From: Secundilactobacillus kimchicus JCM 15530
GTDB taxonomy: Bacteria > Bacillota > Bacilli > Lactobacillales > Lactobacillaceae
DNA: 64,000 nt
Assembly (NCBI RefSeq): GCF_001433995.1
Contig: NZ_AZCX01000004.1
Coordinates: 228,703 to 292,702, forward strand
Direction of reading: 5' to 3'
The notes beneath the pieces are model-generated. The model did no database searches. It had not been told where the DNA came from and worked only from the letters and a program-made list of their open reading frames with translations. Below are positions 28,939 through 39,648 of this stretch, piece after piece (the stretch's first letter is position 1; each line of letters starts with the position of its first letter). Position numbers and translations under genes: made by a program.

Positions 28939-30669
28939 TTGAAGATTCTAGTGGGAATCATCATCTTAGCAATTGTGGTCTACGCCGCAATTCTAATATA
29001 CCAACAATACTTATTACGACAAATTAAAGCGCTGGTTGACTCACAATCAGAGATTGATCCAGCCGCGATTCAAGCTGACATTGCTGGGGTTAAAACAATG
29101 AGTCTAACTGGAAAGACCTTAGAGCAGGTGAATCAGCTGGACACAGATTATTCAGATCTGACCGAAAATCGGTTGCCGCGGCTTACAGCACAACTTGAAG
29201 AAGCGCGCCAACAAGCCAAACAGTATCACCTGTTTCAGGCGGCCGCCAATAAGAACAAGGCTGCGGCATCGTTGCGAGTTGCCCGTCAAGTAGTCAAGCA
29301 GCTCGGCGAAAACGTCGATCAGCTTCAAAAAATTGACGCACAGCATAAAGAAGCGGTCACCGCGTTGCAACGCCGCTATCAAGAGCTAAGAAAAGCACTT
29401 TTGTCGAAGAATTTTCTGTATGGTGACAGCATTGATGCGCTTGAAACGCAATTGGCCACCTTGGAAGATAATAACGACACATTTAGCGCGTTAACGAGTC
29501 AGGGCGATCACGAAAAAGCAACGGCCTTGATGGAACAATTACAACGCGATACAGATCGTCTGGGCGAGCTGATTGAGCAGATCCCGCCACTGTATAAAAT
29601 GTTAAAAGAGGAGTTTCCAGCCCAAATCGCCGAGATTAAATCAGGCCTGGCGACTTTAAAACAAGAGGGTTATCAATTTCCAGAATCCGATTTGGACGCC
29701 CAAGTGACACAACTTGATGAGGATCTTCAAGCGGCGTATGAAGCGTTAGCCAAATTGGATTTGAATGACGCCACAGCGATGAGTAAGCAGCTGGAAAGCA
29801 AGGCTGACCACTTGTACGACGTGATGGAAAAAGAAATGACTGCTAAGCCAAAAGTTGAGGCTAACCTTGACGTGTTAGCCAAGTTTATCGCCCATGCTAA
29901 AAACCAAAATAGTGTTTTGAGCAAGGAATTGGACCGATTGAGTCAAAATTACACGTTGGACCATGATGAACAAGCCACGGTGCACGACTTTGCAGGCCAA
30001 CTTAAGACGGTCGAAAAGCAGTATCAAACGGATATAACGGCCATTCATGAAAATCAGGCCGTTTACACCGAAGTCTTCGATCGCCAAGAACAGCAACGGG
30101 CGGATCTTGAGGCAATGGAAACCCAGCAACAAGCGATTAACGAGGCTGTCGCCGGGTTGGCCGAGGAAGAAAAGCAGGCTTTGAAAACCTTACAACAATT
30201 TGACTTTGAGATGCATGCCATCCATCGCCAAGTCGCCAATCTTAATTTACCTGGGTTAGCAAAGGATTATACGGATTATTTTCAGGTCGTTTCAACCGAA
30301 ATCGGCAAGTTAAACCATGACATTAATCAACCCCGAATTAATATGGAAGAGATCACAAAGCAGTTGATTATGATTCAGTCTGACTTGGATATTTTAAAGG
30401 AAAAGACCACTGACTTAATTGATAGCTCGCAATTAGCTGAGCAGCTGATCCAGTACGCTAACCGGTATCGGATGTCTCACGATGACGTGGCAGCGGCTAG
30501 TGACGAAGCCCAGCGGCTGTTTGACGAAGACTACAATTACGCTAAGAGTTTGGAATCCATTGCAACGGTGCTCGATCGGGTGGAGCCGGGGTCCTACAAG
30601 CGATTGGAGGACAACTATTACCAGTCGAAAAAACAACAACAAGATAATGATCCGCTTGAGGGGCTATAG
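28939..30669 (+). CDS. ezrA: Septation ring formation regulator EzrA
   Basis: Spectrin-like membrane protein that limits and organises FtsZ rings. One N-terminal membrane helix (about residues 3-22) faces outward, followed by about 550 residues of almost unbroken heptad coiled coil. I use the TTG at 28939, seven bases after GGACGGGGA; an in-frame TTG at 28933 is too close. Length is 576, as in the family. A TATAAT with an extended TGC lies near 28840. Confidence 0.93.
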   Translation: MKILVGIIILAIVVYAAILIYQQYLLRQIKALVDSQSEIDPAAIQADIAGVKTMSLTGKTLEQVNQLDTDYSDLTENRLPRLTAQLEEARQQAKQYHLFQAAANKNKAAASLRVARQVVKQLGENVDQLQKIDAQHKEAVTALQRRYQELRKALLSKNFLYGDSIDALETQLATLEDNNDTFSALTSQGDHEKATALMEQLQRDTDRLGELIEQIPPLYKMLKEEFPAQIAEIKSGLATLKQEGYQFPESDLDAQVTQLDEDLQAAYEALAKLDLNDATAMSKQLESKADHLYDVMEKEMTAKPKVEANLDVLAKFIAHAKNQNSVLSKELDRLSQNYTLDHDEQATVHDFAGQLKTVEKQYQTDITAIHENQAVYTEVFDRQEQQRADLEAMETQQQAINEAVAGLAEEEKQALKTLQQFDFEMHAIHRQVANLNLPGLAKDYTDYFQVVSTEIGKLNHDINQPRINMEEITKQLIMIQSDLDILKEKTTDLIDSSQLAEQLIQYANRYRMSHDDVAAASDEAQRLFDEDYNYAKSLESIATVLDRVEPGSYKRLEDNYYQSKKQQQDNDPLEGL

Positions 30670-30699
30670 GATACTAAGATTCTCAATCACGGTCATATA

Positions 30700-30745
30700 A
30701 AACAGCGGTAGACTTGATGCACCAAGTCTGCCGCTGTTTGTGTTA
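30700..30745 (+). terminator. ezrA terminator
   Basis: AAACAGCGGTAGACTTG paired with CAAGTCTGCCGCTGTTT: 17 pairs with one wobble and a 6-nt loop, followed by a short T-rich tail. Confidence 0.7.
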
Positions 30746-30789
30746 GGGGATACAGCTCCCCAAATCGGATATTAACCACCGCGAGAGGC

Positions 30790-30817
30790 TTGTCACTACT
30801 GATTTTTCTGTTATAAT
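30790..30817 (+). promoter_or_regulatory. nifZ-thiI promoter
   Basis: TTGTCA (30790-30795), 16 bp, TATAAT (30812-30817). Confidence 0.75.
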
Positions 30818-30870
30818 TGAGACTACTTTTTGATTGGAGTCGAACCAATCTAAATAAAGAGGCAGAGAAA

Positions 30871-32046
30871 ATGATCTATTTTGATAACAGTGCTACAACC
30901 CAAGCAGCACCTGAAGTTGTGGACACTTATGACAAGGTCAGTCAGCAAATCTGGGGAAATCCGTCGAGCTTGCACCGGTTTGGTGAAGCCGCGTTTAACC
31001 TCCTTGAGCAGTCCCGAAAACAAATCGCGGATTTACTGGGCGTTCACCAGAGTGAAATTCTATTCACGAGTGGTGGCACGGAAGGCGATAACTGGGTCCT
31101 GAAGGGAACAGCCATTGAAAAGCGGGCTTTTGGGAATCACCTGATTACAACCGCTGTCGAACATCCGGCCATTCATAATTCAATGGAGCAATTGAAACAG
31201 TTGGGGTTTGAAGTCACTTACCTGCCAGTGGATGAAGCCGGCCGGATTTCAATTGCTGATTTAAAGGCCGCAATTCGGCCGACTACGATTTTAGTCTCAG
31301 TTATGGCGGTGAATAACGAAATTGGGACGATTCAACCGCTTAAGGCTGTGGCCGATGTCTTAGCTGATTATCCTAAGATTCATTATCATATCGATGCGGT
31401 TCAAGGCATTGGTAAGGGGATTCAAGATATGATCATGAACGACCGGGTGGACTTTGTGACTTTTTCTGGTCATAAGTTTCACGCACCTCGGGGGATTGGG
31501 TTTATCTACAAACGGCAGGGCCGGAAAATTGCCCCGTTATTGACGGGCGGTGGTCAGGAACGGAACCTTCGAAGTGGGACAGAAAACCTACCCGCGATTG
31601 CTGCAATGTCGAAGGCCCTTCGGTTATTATTAACCGATGAGGCTAAAAAGGTGGCCCAGCAGCGCGCCGTTAAGAATCGAATCTACCAACATATCAAGGA
31701 TCGTGACCTTGTGACGCTGTTTTCCCAGCCAACGGATGATTTTGCGCCCCACATTTTGTGTTTTGCAATTAAAGGGGTCCGAGGGGAAACCATCGTTCAC
31801 GCGTTTGAAGAACACGATATTTTTATTTCGACGACCAGCGCTTGCTCTTCAAAAAAACACATGGCGTCGAGTACCTTGATGGCCATGCATATTGATGAAT
31901 CGGTGGCGACAAGCGCCATTCGGATTTCGTTAGACGCCAATAATACGTTGGCCGAAGCTGACGAGTTCAACCGGGTCTTTGATGTTTTGTATGATCAATT
32001 TAAAAAGTTAAGTCACACTGAGTCCAAATCGTCGGCTCAGGTGTAG
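30871..32046 (+). CDS. nifZ: Cysteine desulfurase (NifZ/IscS type) for tRNA thiolation
   Basis: PLP enzyme that takes sulfur from cysteine. The PLP lysine is Lys202 in FSGHKFH. The persulfide cysteine is Cys325 in TSACSSKKH, in a long class I-type loop. I use the ATG at 30871 ([10 protein letters not shown], the family N-terminus) behind AAAGAGG; length 391. thiI follows 13 bp later. This pair, known from Bacillus NifZ-ThiI, makes 4-thiouridine in tRNA without a rhodanese domain. Confidence 0.92.
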   Translation: MIYFDNSATTQAAPEVVDTYDKVSQQIWGNPSSLHRFGEAAFNLLEQSRKQIADLLGVHQSEILFTSGGTEGDNWVLKGTAIEKRAFGNHLITTAVEHPAIHNSMEQLKQLGFEVTYLPVDEAGRISIADLKAAIRPTTILVSVMAVNNEIGTIQPLKAVADVLADYPKIHYHIDAVQGIGKGIQDMIMNDRVDFVTFSGHKFHAPRGIGFIYKRQGRKIAPLLTGGGQERNLRSGTENLPAIAAMSKALRLLLTDEAKKVAQQRAVKNRIYQHIKDRDLVTLFSQPTDDFAPHILCFAIKGVRGETIVHAFEEHDIFISTTSACSSKKHMASSTLMAMHIDESVATSAIRISLDANNTLAEADEFNRVFDVLYDQFKKLSHTESKSSAQV

Positions 32047-32059
32047 AAGGGAGGCTCCA

Positions 32060-33277
32060 ATGGATTATTCTGAAATTATGGTTCGCTACGGCGAACTGTC
32101 AACTAAGGGTAAGAACCGAAAGGATTTTATCCGGCAACTTGGTCAGAACGTGAAGGCTGCGTTGCAAGAATTTGCCGACTTGGAGATTCACGCCCAACAT
32201 GACCGATTGCACGTAGCATTGAACGGGACGCCATCTGGTCCCGTTATTGACCGGCTAAAAGGGGTCTTTGGTATCGAAAACTTCTCCCCTGTTTTGAAGG
32301 TGGAAAAAACTAAGGATGCGATGTTCGAAGCGGCCAAGACGCTGATTGAGGCGCAGTATGAGCCAGGTATGACGTTCAAAATTAATACGAAGCGACAAGA
32401 CCACCAATTTGAATTAGACACGAACCAAATCAACGATCAGTTGGGTGGTCACATTTTACGATCAATTCCAGTTATTACGGTCAAGATGAAACAACCTGAT
32501 ATCACGCTACGAGTAGAAGTGCGCCTAAACGGGATCTTTTTGAGTAGCGAAACAATTCATGGTGCTGGTGGATTACCAGTTGGCACTGGTGGCCGAGCCG
32601 TGATGATGTTATCTGGTGGCATTGATTCGCCCGTTGCAGCGTACATGGGAATGAAGCGTGGCGTGAAGCTGGATATGGTCCACTTCTTCAGTCCGCCGTA
32701 CACCAGTGAGCAGGCACTTGCGAAAGCCAAAGAGCTAACGACAAAAATTGCCGGGTTTGCTGGCCACGTTCAATTTATTGCCGTACCGTTCACTAAGGTC
32801 CAAGAAGACATCAAAGAAAAAGTCCCAGAAGGTTATCTGATGACCATTCAACGCAGAATGATGCTCCGATTAACGGCCGCTATTGCTCAGCAACGAGGAG
32901 CAAAAGGGATTTTCACCGGGGAATCGCTGGGGCAGGTGGCCTCACAAACGTTGGAAAGCATGCTTGCCATCAACGATGTGACAACAATGCCAGTTTTACG
33001 GCCACTTGTTTCGATGGATAAGACTGAAATCATTAAGATTGCTGAAAAGATTGACACTTATGATCTGTCAATTTTGCCTTTTGAAGACTGCTGTACAATC
33101 TTCACACCACCGGCTCCTAAGACGCGGCCGGATCTAGAAAAAGTGCGGAACTTTGAAAAGTTGATTGATGTGGATGCTTTAATGGCGGAAGCGTTAGCTG
33201 GGGTGACGGTAGTCAATATCAAACCAGGTGACCATTATATGAACCAGCAAGAAGAGGTTTTTGCAGAACTGTTGTAA
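32060..33277 (+). CDS. thiI: tRNA 4-thiouridine synthase
   Basis: Adenylates uridine-8 of tRNA and inserts sulfur supplied by the neighbouring desulfurase. It has a ferredoxin-like/THUMP N-terminus (about 1-165) and the PP-loop [13 protein letters not shown] near residue 185. The 405-residue length shows that the C-terminal rhodanese domain of the E. coli enzyme is absent, as usual in Firmicutes. The ATG follows AAGGGAGG. Confidence 0.96.
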   Translation: MDYSEIMVRYGELSTKGKNRKDFIRQLGQNVKAALQEFADLEIHAQHDRLHVALNGTPSGPVIDRLKGVFGIENFSPVLKVEKTKDAMFEAAKTLIEAQYEPGMTFKINTKRQDHQFELDTNQINDQLGGHILRSIPVITVKMKQPDITLRVEVRLNGIFLSSETIHGAGGLPVGTGGRAVMMLSGGIDSPVAAYMGMKRGVKLDMVHFFSPPYTSEQALAKAKELTTKIAGFAGHVQFIAVPFTKVQEDIKEKVPEGYLMTIQRRMMLRLTAAIAQQRGAKGIFTGESLGQVASQTLESMLAINDVTTMPVLRPLVSMDKTEIIKIAEKIDTYDLSILPFEDCCTIFTPPAPKTRPDLEKVRNFEKLIDVDALMAEALAGVTVVNIKPGDHYMNQQEEVFAELL

Positions 33278-33302
33278 TTCTGATGACAGGCGCTGTAAAA
33301 TA

Positions 33303-33345
33303 TCAAAGCCCTTGGTAGCAGGTAACTGTTGCTGGGGGTTTTTAT
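33303..33345 (+). terminator. nifZ-thiI terminator
   Basis: CCCTTGGTAGCAG paired with CTGTTGCTGGGGG through several G-T pairs, then five T. Confidence 0.6.
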
Positions 33346-33436
33346 TACCGTTTTTTGGCGTGACTTTAACTTGCATTTAGGTGAGTCACGCGTTAAATTA
33401 AACTAAAATCGATTCATTGAGTAAGGAGTGTTCACA

Positions 33437-33946
33437 GTGAAGATAACGTTTAATGGCAATCCAGCTGAGCTTGAAGCGACCCCACCAACGGTTGGGGAAG
33501 AACTACCAAAGTTCAAGGTTTTCGATAATCAAAATCAAAAAGTCAAGCGGGCTGATTTAGTCGGCCAACCACTGCTCATTTCGGTGGTTCCAGACATCAA
33601 CACGTCAGTTTGCAGCACCCAGACTCATAAATTCAACCAACAGGCCGATCATTATCCTCATGCAACTTTTGTGACGATCTCAAATAATGCGGTCGCAGAG
33701 CAGGAGGGATGGTGTGCCGCTGAAGGGGTAGCCCACCTGCAACTGTTGTCGGATGAAGAGCTTTCATTTGGCTATGCTACGGGGCTTTATCTGCCGACAG
33801 TTGGGTTATTAGCAAGAAGTATTTTCGTGGTCGATGAGGCGGGGGTTATCACTTATTCAGAGATTGTCCCCGAAGCAACCCACGAGCCCAATTACGTGGC
33901 TGCTCTAGAAGCTTTGGAAAAGTTGACAGACAGAGTTGACGCTTAG
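33437..33946 (+). CDS. tpx: Thiol peroxidase (atypical 2-Cys peroxiredoxin)
   Basis: Reduces hydroperoxides with thioredoxin. The peroxidatic cysteine is Cys59 in DINTSVCSTQT and the resolving cysteine is Cys93 in GWCAAEG, the atypical 2-Cys arrangement of Tpx. I use the GTG at 33437 (MKITFNG), eight bases after AAGGAG. Length is 169. The valS promoter begins inside its last codons. Confidence 0.93.
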   Translation: MKITFNGNPAELEATPPTVGEELPKFKVFDNQNQKVKRADLVGQPLLISVVPDINTSVCSTQTHKFNQQADHYPHATFVTISNNAVAEQEGWCAAEGVAHLQLLSDEELSFGYATGLYLPTVGLLARSIFVVDEAGVITYSEIVPEATHEPNYVAALEALEKLTDRVDA

Positions 33947-33964
33947 TCAAAAATTGGCTATCAT
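33936..33964 (+). promoter_or_regulatory. valS promoter
   Basis: TTGACG (33936-33941), 17 bp, TATCAT (33959-33964). The -35 lies within the 3' end of tpx. Confidence 0.7.
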
Positions 33965-33970
33965 AACGGA

Positions 33971-34207
33971 TATAAGCATTGAGCAAGAGAGTAGATTAAC
34001 CGGCTTTGATCAGAGAGTGGATGGTTGCTGAAAATTCCGCCGGCCAGTTAATTGAACGTAGCTTGTGAGCTGTTGGACTGAACCAAGTAGGTCTAACCGG
34101 TGTAACGGCCGTTAACGATTGTTATTAAGAGGGGCCTAAACGCCCAATTTAGGTGGTACCGCGAAGCACTTCGTCCTATGTTATTAGGACGGGGTGCTTT
34201 TCTTTTT
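33971..34207 (+). promoter_or_regulatory. T-box riboswitch of valS (valine)
   Basis: Leader with a Stem I turn GAGAGTAGA near 33986, a candidate specifier GTA (Val) at 34068-34070 after GAAC, and the T-box AGGTGGTACCGCG at 34151-34163. The terminator pairs AAGCACTTCGTCCT with AGGACGGGGTGCTT and ends in TTTTCTTTTT. Uncharged tRNA-Val should stabilise the antiterminator and raise valS transcription. Confidence 0.92.
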
Positions 34208-34242
34208 AACAATTAAAAATGAATCTGGAGAGGAAGTTTGAC

Positions 34243-36912
34243 ATGGCAGATAAAGAAACGACACAAATGCCACCAAAGTACGACCCCCAAGCAGTGGAAG
34301 CGGGTCGATACGACGAGTGGTTGGACGAAGGGTTATTCAAACCGAGTGGGGATCAAAAAGCCCACCCGTATTCAATTGTGATTCCACCGCCAAACGTGAC
34401 GGGAAAACTCCACCTCGGCCACGCCTGGGATACCACGTTGCAAGATATGATTATTCGTCAAAAACGGATGCAGGGATTTGACACCCTTTGGTTACCAGGG
34501 ATGGACCACGCCGGAATTGCAACTCAGGCCAAGGTTGAGGCTAAGTTGCGCGAGCAAGGTATTTCCCGCTATGATCTGGGCCGTGAAAAGTTCATTGAAA
34601 AAGTCTGGGAGTGGAAAGACGAATACGCAAATACCATTAAGACCCAGTGGGGCAAGTTAGGGCTGTCATTAGACTATTCTCGGGAACGGTTTACGCTGGA
34701 TTCAGGATTATCTGATGCGGTTAAAAAGGTCTTTGTATCGCTTTACAAGAAAGGCTTAATCTACCGTGGCGAATACATCATTAACTGGGATCCTCAAGCC
34801 CGCACCGCCTTGTCAGACATTGAGGTCATCCATGAAGACGACAAGGGTGCTTTCTACCACATCAAATACAAGTTTGCCGATGGCGAAACGACGCTTGATG
34901 GGAAGGATTACATCGAAATTGCCACAACTCGGCCGGAAACCATGATGGGTGATACCGCCATTGCGGTGAACCCCCACGACGAACGTTATAAAAATGTTGT
35001 GGGTAAAAAGGTTATCTTGCCGTTAGCCAATCGTGAGATTCCGATTATTACCGACCAACACGCCGACCCTGAGTTTGGAACTGGGGCCGTTAAAATTACA
35101 CCGGCTCACGATCCTAATGACTTTTTGGTAGGGAACCGGCACAACCTAGAACGAATTAATACGATGAATGAAGACGCCACCATGAATGAAAAGGCCGGTA
35201 AGTATGAAGGCCTGGATCGCTTTGAAGCTCGGAAAGCCATGATTCAAGATTTACAAGATCAGGACTTGATGATTGCCATTGATCCCATCGTTCACTCTGT
35301 GGGCCACTCCGAGCGGACTGGCGTTCAGGTAGAAGCTCGATTATCTACTCAGTGGTTTGTTAAGATGAAGCCGTTAGCTGAACAAGCACTGAAAAACCAA
35401 ATGACGGACGATAAAGTTGATTTTGTGCCGGACCGGTTTGAAAAAACCTTTAGCCAGTGGATGGAAAACGTTCACGATTGGGTTATTTCGCGGCAACTTT
35501 GGTGGGGCCATCAAATTCCAGCTTGGTACAACAAGAAAACTGGTGAGCTCTACGTTGACGAACAGCCGCCAAAGGATATTGAAAATTGGGAACAGGACAA
35601 AGATGTTTTGGATACTTGGTTCTCAAGTGCCTTATGGCCGTTCTCGACCATGGGTTGGCCTAATACGGAAGCTGCTGATTTTAAGCGGTATTTCCCGACG
35701 GATACCTTGGTCACCGGTTACGATATTATTTTCTTCTGGGTTTCTCGGATGATTTTCCAGAGTCTGGAATTTACGGGTCGTCGGCCATTTAAGAACGTTT
35801 TGTTACACGGTCTGATTCGCGATGAAGAGGGCCGTAAAATGAGTAAGTCACTGGGGAATGGGATTGATCCGATGGACGTCATTGACCAGTACGGTGCTGA
35901 TGCTTTACGGTGGTTCTTGTCAAACGGCTCAACCCCTGGTCAAGATATTCGGTTCTCATACAAGAAGATGGACTCGGCGTGGAACTTTATTAATAAGATT
36001 TGGAACGCGAGCCGTTACGTCATCATGAACCTTGGTGAAATGACGAAACCAGAGTTGCCAGATAAAGCAAGTTGGGACTTAGCCGACCGGTGGATTTTGA
36101 GTCGTTTGAACCAGACGGTTGCCCAAGTCACAGAGCAGTTCGAGAAGTTTAATTTCGGTGAAGCGGGTCGGGCGCTTTACGACTTTATCTGGAATGACTT
36201 CTGTGATTGGTACATTGAAATGAGCAAGGAAGTGCTGACGGGCGCTGATGAACAAGCCAAGAATAAAACTCGAAACGTCCTGGCCTACGTTCTTGACCAA
36301 ACATTACGGCTGTTGCACCCAATTATGCCGTTTGTGACCGAAAAAATTTGGTTAACGATGCCTCACGTGGGTGATTCATTGGTGGTCGCAGCTTATCCTG
36401 AAACCCATGCCGACTTCGACGATCAAAAGGCAATTGATGACATGAGTCGCTTAATTGAATTGATTAAGGCAGTCCGAAATATCCGTGCTGAAGCCAATGC
36501 GCCAATGTCATCGCCAATTGACGTGCTGATCAAAACGGATAATGGGGCTTTACAAACCATGTTTGAAGCTAACCGGGATTACATTGACCGCTTTGTTCAT
36601 CCAAAGACGATGGTCATTGGTGCTGATGTTCAAGCGCCAAAATTAGCGATGACGGGGATTGTTTCAGATGCCGAATTGTACGTTCCATTAGCTGAATTGG
36701 TTGACTTGAATGAAGAAGCAGCTCGGTTGCAAAAAGAAGTTGAGAAGTTTGAGGCCGAGGTGTCGCGGGCCCAAAAGAAACTGGCCAATGAAAAATTTGT
36801 TGCGAACGCGCCGGCCGATGTAGTGGAAGCGGAACGTCAAAAGCAAACGGAAAACGAAAGTAAGTTACAAGCAACTAAAGACCGTTTAGCGGCATTAAAG
36901 GCTGAACAGTAG
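34243..36912 (+). CDS. valS: Valyl-tRNA synthetase
   Basis: Class I aminoacyl-tRNA synthetase with editing domain. HLGH is at residues 57-60 and KMSKS at 532-536. Between them lies the CP1 editing domain ([12 protein letters not shown]). The C-terminus ends in the tRNA-binding coiled coil typical of ValS. I use the ATG at 34243 behind GGAGAGGAAG; length 889. It is controlled by the T-box upstream. Confidence 0.97.
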   Translation: MADKETTQMPPKYDPQAVEAGRYDEWLDEGLFKPSGDQKAHPYSIVIPPPNVTGKLHLGHAWDTTLQDMIIRQKRMQGFDTLWLPGMDHAGIATQAKVEAKLREQGISRYDLGREKFIEKVWEWKDEYANTIKTQWGKLGLSLDYSRERFTLDSGLSDAVKKVFVSLYKKGLIYRGEYIINWDPQARTALSDIEVIHEDDKGAFYHIKYKFADGETTLDGKDYIEIATTRPETMMGDTAIAVNPHDERYKNVVGKKVILPLANREIPIITDQHADPEFGTGAVKITPAHDPNDFLVGNRHNLERINTMNEDATMNEKAGKYEGLDRFEARKAMIQDLQDQDLMIAIDPIVHSVGHSERTGVQVEARLSTQWFVKMKPLAEQALKNQMTDDKVDFVPDRFEKTFSQWMENVHDWVISRQLWWGHQIPAWYNKKTGELYVDEQPPKDIENWEQDKDVLDTWFSSALWPFSTMGWPNTEAADFKRYFPTDTLVTGYDIIFFWVSRMIFQSLEFTGRRPFKNVLLHGLIRDEEGRKMSKSLGNGIDPMDVIDQYGADALRWFLSNGSTPGQDIRFSYKKMDSAWNFINKIWNASRYVIMNLGEMTKPELPDKASWDLADRWILSRLNQTVAQVTEQFEKFNFGEAGRALYDFIWNDFCDWYIEMSKEVLTGADEQAKNKTRNVLAYVLDQTLRLLHPIMPFVTEKIWLTMPHVGDSLVVAAYPETHADFDDQKAIDDMSRLIELIKAVRNIRAEANAPMSSPIDVLIKTDNGALQTMFEANRDYIDRFVHPKTMVIGADVQAPKLAMTGIVSDAELYVPLAELVDLNEEAARLQKEVEKFEAEVSRAQKKLANEKFVANAPADVVEAERQKQTENESKLQATKDRLAALKAEQ

Positions 36913-37007
36913 GTTAACAGACACCGACTAGGGTGTGATGGTCTTATTTATTAGCCAACCTAACTCGAAGTAAAGGCTTGAATGCTGTTTAAATCAATCA
37001 TTTGGGG

Positions 37008-37052
37008 GTAAGCTTGAATTGTTCATCAAGCCTATCCCCAATTTTGGTATTT
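37008..37052 (+). terminator. Hairpin between valS and folC
   Basis: TTGGGGGTAAGCTTGA and TCAAGCCTATCCCCAA pair with one mismatch and one wobble, then TTTTGG. Probably the valS terminator. Confidence 0.65.
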
Positions 37053-37077
37053 TGAGCTTGGTTAAGGAGCAGAAGAA

Positions 37078-38391
37078 ATGATTGAAACTTATGAAGCCGC
37101 ACTGGCTTTTATTCACGGCAGAACGCAATTTAAAAAAAGTGATCAACTCCGACGCATGAACGCCTTTATGGATCGCCTGGGAAATCCACAACGGGATTTA
37201 TCCATTATTCACGTTGCAGGGACGAACGGAAAAGGCTCAACAGTCGCGTTCTTACAGAATTTGTTGGTGGCTAATGGACACACCGTGGGAACTTTTACAT
37301 CACCATTTTTAATGCGGTTTAACGAACGGATTTCAATTAATGGAGAACCCATTAGTGATGCCGATTTGTTAACGCTTATTAACGTTGTAAAACCGGTCGT
37401 TGACGAACTAGACGCCACTTATCCGGAAGGTGGGCCAACTGAGTTTGAAATCATCACAGCGATGATGTTTGTTTACTTTAAGGGCCGCGTTGACGTGGCA
37501 ATCGTCGAAGTCGGCATTGGCGGATTACTTGATTCTACCAACGTTTTAACGCCGGCCGTCGCGGTTATTACGACAATTGGCTATGATCATATGCGATTGC
37601 TAGGCGACACGCTGCCAAAAATTGCCGCTCAAAAGGCAGGAATTATTAAGCCTAAAGTTCCGGTTGTTATCGGTCAATTACCGGCGGCCGCCAAACAGGT
37701 CATTCAGCAAACGGCCCAACGGCAAGCTGCCCCACTTTATCAGCCCGATTCAAGCTATCACACCCGTTTGAAACCAAGTGCTGGCTGGCAAGAACGATTC
37801 GATTATGAGTTTAATGGTGTTCGGTATCCCGACCTGCAAATTCAACTACTTGGCGATTACCAAGTTGCCAACGCCAGCAGTGCGCTGACCGCTTTTTTGG
37901 TGTATGAGACTCAGATGCAACAAAAGGTCCAAGCGCGGACGGTGAAGCAGGCCCTGAAAGAAACCAAGTGGCCTGGCCGATTTGAAGCGGTGGTGGACGA
38001 CCCACTCATTGTCTTGGATGGGGCCCACAACCAACCGGCTATGTCAGAGTTGACTCGGTTGGTCAATGCAAGGTTCTCGGATCGCGAGGTCTACGTTTTA
38101 TTTGCTGTGTTAGCTGACAAGCAATTTGAGAAAATGCTAGCCATTTTATTGCAAATTAAGCATGTGCACCTCGTGTTGACAACCTTCAATGGCCCTGGTC
38201 ACCGAGTGGTTGAATCGCCCGAGTCGTTGGCCAAACAGTATGGCGATGACCCCCGGATTAGGGTGGTTGAGGACTGGCAACTCGGGATTGCTCAGATTCT
38301 TCGAACGATGTCGGCGGATGATTTATTTTTAATTACGGGCTCGCTGTATTTTATTTCGGATGTGCGTCATTTTTTCAAGGACGAGTCATAA
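37078..38391 (+). CDS. folC: Folylpolyglutamate / dihydrofolate synthase
   Basis: Mur-ligase fold enzyme that adds glutamate to folates. The P-loop is VAGTNGKGST near residues 45-54, the folate-binding loop SPFLMRFNERI follows, and LDGAHNQPA marks the start of the C-terminal domain. Length is 437. The ATG follows AAGGAGCAG. In relatives radC commonly lies next; here mreB follows directly. Confidence 0.94.
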   Translation: MIETYEAALAFIHGRTQFKKSDQLRRMNAFMDRLGNPQRDLSIIHVAGTNGKGSTVAFLQNLLVANGHTVGTFTSPFLMRFNERISINGEPISDADLLTLINVVKPVVDELDATYPEGGPTEFEIITAMMFVYFKGRVDVAIVEVGIGGLLDSTNVLTPAVAVITTIGYDHMRLLGDTLPKIAAQKAGIIKPKVPVVIGQLPAAAKQVIQQTAQRQAAPLYQPDSSYHTRLKPSAGWQERFDYEFNGVRYPDLQIQLLGDYQVANASSALTAFLVYETQMQQKVQARTVKQALKETKWPGRFEAVVDDPLIVLDGAHNQPAMSELTRLVNARFSDREVYVLFAVLADKQFEKMLAILLQIKHVHLVLTTFNGPGHRVVESPESLAKQYGDDPRIRVVEDWQLGIAQILRTMSADDLFLITGSLYFISDVRHFFKDES

Positions 38392-38559
38392 AAGTTAAAT
38401 TCCATTAAAAAAAAAAGAAAACCTTGCAGAGCTACCAATAAATTAGGTATGCTTGTTGCTGGCTACTAGTGATTCAGATAGTAGAGGTATGGTATAATAC
38501 ATCTAACAGACTAATTGATACAATCGTGTGATTGTGGGTTAATGAAGGGATGAAAAAGA

Positions 38560-39564
38560 GTGTTCGGATTAGGAACTAAAAACATCGGCATCGACCTTGG
38601 GACGGCCAATACGATTGTTTACGTTGACGGCAAGGGTATCGTTTTACGTGAACCTTCAGTGGTTGCCAAGAATACAAAAACGGGCGAAATCGTTTCCGTG
38701 GGGGAAGACGCACGGGCAATGATCGGTCGGACGCCGGCTAGCATCGTTGCCATTCGGCCAATGAAAGACGGGGTTATCGCTGATTACGATACAACCGTTG
38801 CCATGATGAAGTATTACATTCAAAAAACGTTAGGTAATTCAAGTGGTAAGCCATACGTGATGGTTTGCGTCCCAAGTGGTGTGACGGAAGTCGAAAAGCG
38901 GGCCGTGATTGATGCGACTCGCGTGGCTGGCGCGCGTGATGCGTACGTTATCGAAGAACCATTTGCAGCTGCCATCGGGGCTGGTCTACCAGTTATGGAT
39001 CCGACGGGGAGTATGGTTGTTGACATTGGTGGTGGGACCACTGATGTGGCGACAATCTCACTTGGTGGCATCGTTTCAAGTCGGTCAATTCGCATGGCGG
39101 GTGATAAGTTGGACGAAGCCATCATTGCTTATGTTCGCCAACACTTTAATTTATTGATTGGGGAACGAACGGCTGAACAATTAAAGATGGACATTGGGTC
39201 AGCGTCAGTAGAAGCGGCGGCTGACCAGGACGGTGCCTCAATTCGTGGTCGCGACCTGATTTCAGGGCTGCCAAAGACCATCGAAGTTTCGTCTTCAGAC
39301 ATTGCCGAAGCGATTCATGAAGGCGTTGAAGAAGTGATCACTGCCATTAAAGAAACCCTAGAAGAAACGTCGCCTGAAATCGCTGCTGACGTCATCGACC
39401 ACGGGATTGTTTTAACTGGTGGCGGCGCTTTGTTGCGTAACTTACCAGACGTGATCGCGGATGCCACTAAAGTTCCGGTATTCATCGCAAATGACCCGCT
39501 AGATTGTGTTGCAATCGGAACCGGTGAATCGCTGAAGAGTATCGACGTTATGAAGAAAAAATAA
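38560..39564 (+). CDS. mreB: Rod shape-determining actin MreB
   Basis: Second MreB paralogue in the window, 334 residues. Phosphate-1 motif [10 protein letters not shown] is near residues 9-18, phosphate-2 [11 protein letters not shown] near 155-165, and TGGGALL near the C-terminus. Placement ahead of mreC-mreD identifies it as MreB proper. The start is GTG at 38560 after a weak GAAGGGATG site. An extended -10 (TGGTATAAT) lies near 38495. Confidence 0.95.
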   Translation: MFGLGTKNIGIDLGTANTIVYVDGKGIVLREPSVVAKNTKTGEIVSVGEDARAMIGRTPASIVAIRPMKDGVIADYDTTVAMMKYYIQKTLGNSSGKPYVMVCVPSGVTEVEKRAVIDATRVAGARDAYVIEEPFAAAIGAGLPVMDPTGSMVVDIGGGTTDVATISLGGIVSSRSIRMAGDKLDEAIIAYVRQHFNLLIGERTAEQLKMDIGSASVEAAADQDGASIRGRDLISGLPKTIEVSSSDIAEAIHEGVEEVITAIKETLEETSPEIAADVIDHGIVLTGGGALLRNLPDVIADATKVPVFIANDPLDCVAIGTGESLKSIDVMKKK

Positions 39565-39570
39565 CGACTT

Positions 39571-39601
39571 AGCGGGAAGCGTACTTCCCGCTTATTTTAT
39601 T
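39571..39601 (+). terminator. Attenuating terminator between mreB and mreC
   Basis: AGCGGGAAG / CTTCCCGCT stem with a CGTA loop, then TATTTTATT. Probably lowers mreC-mreD expression relative to mreB, since no clear promoter follows. Confidence 0.7.
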
Positions 39602-39648
39602 AGCGCGTCAATCACCACATTTTGTAAACAATTCACTGGAGGACAATC

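Noticed and set aside
9393..39564. The two MreB paralogues as a recent duplication
   Set aside because: Their sequences differ widely and each sits in its own classical neighbourhood (murA-mbl-rodA and mreBCD-minCD), so they are ancient paralogues.
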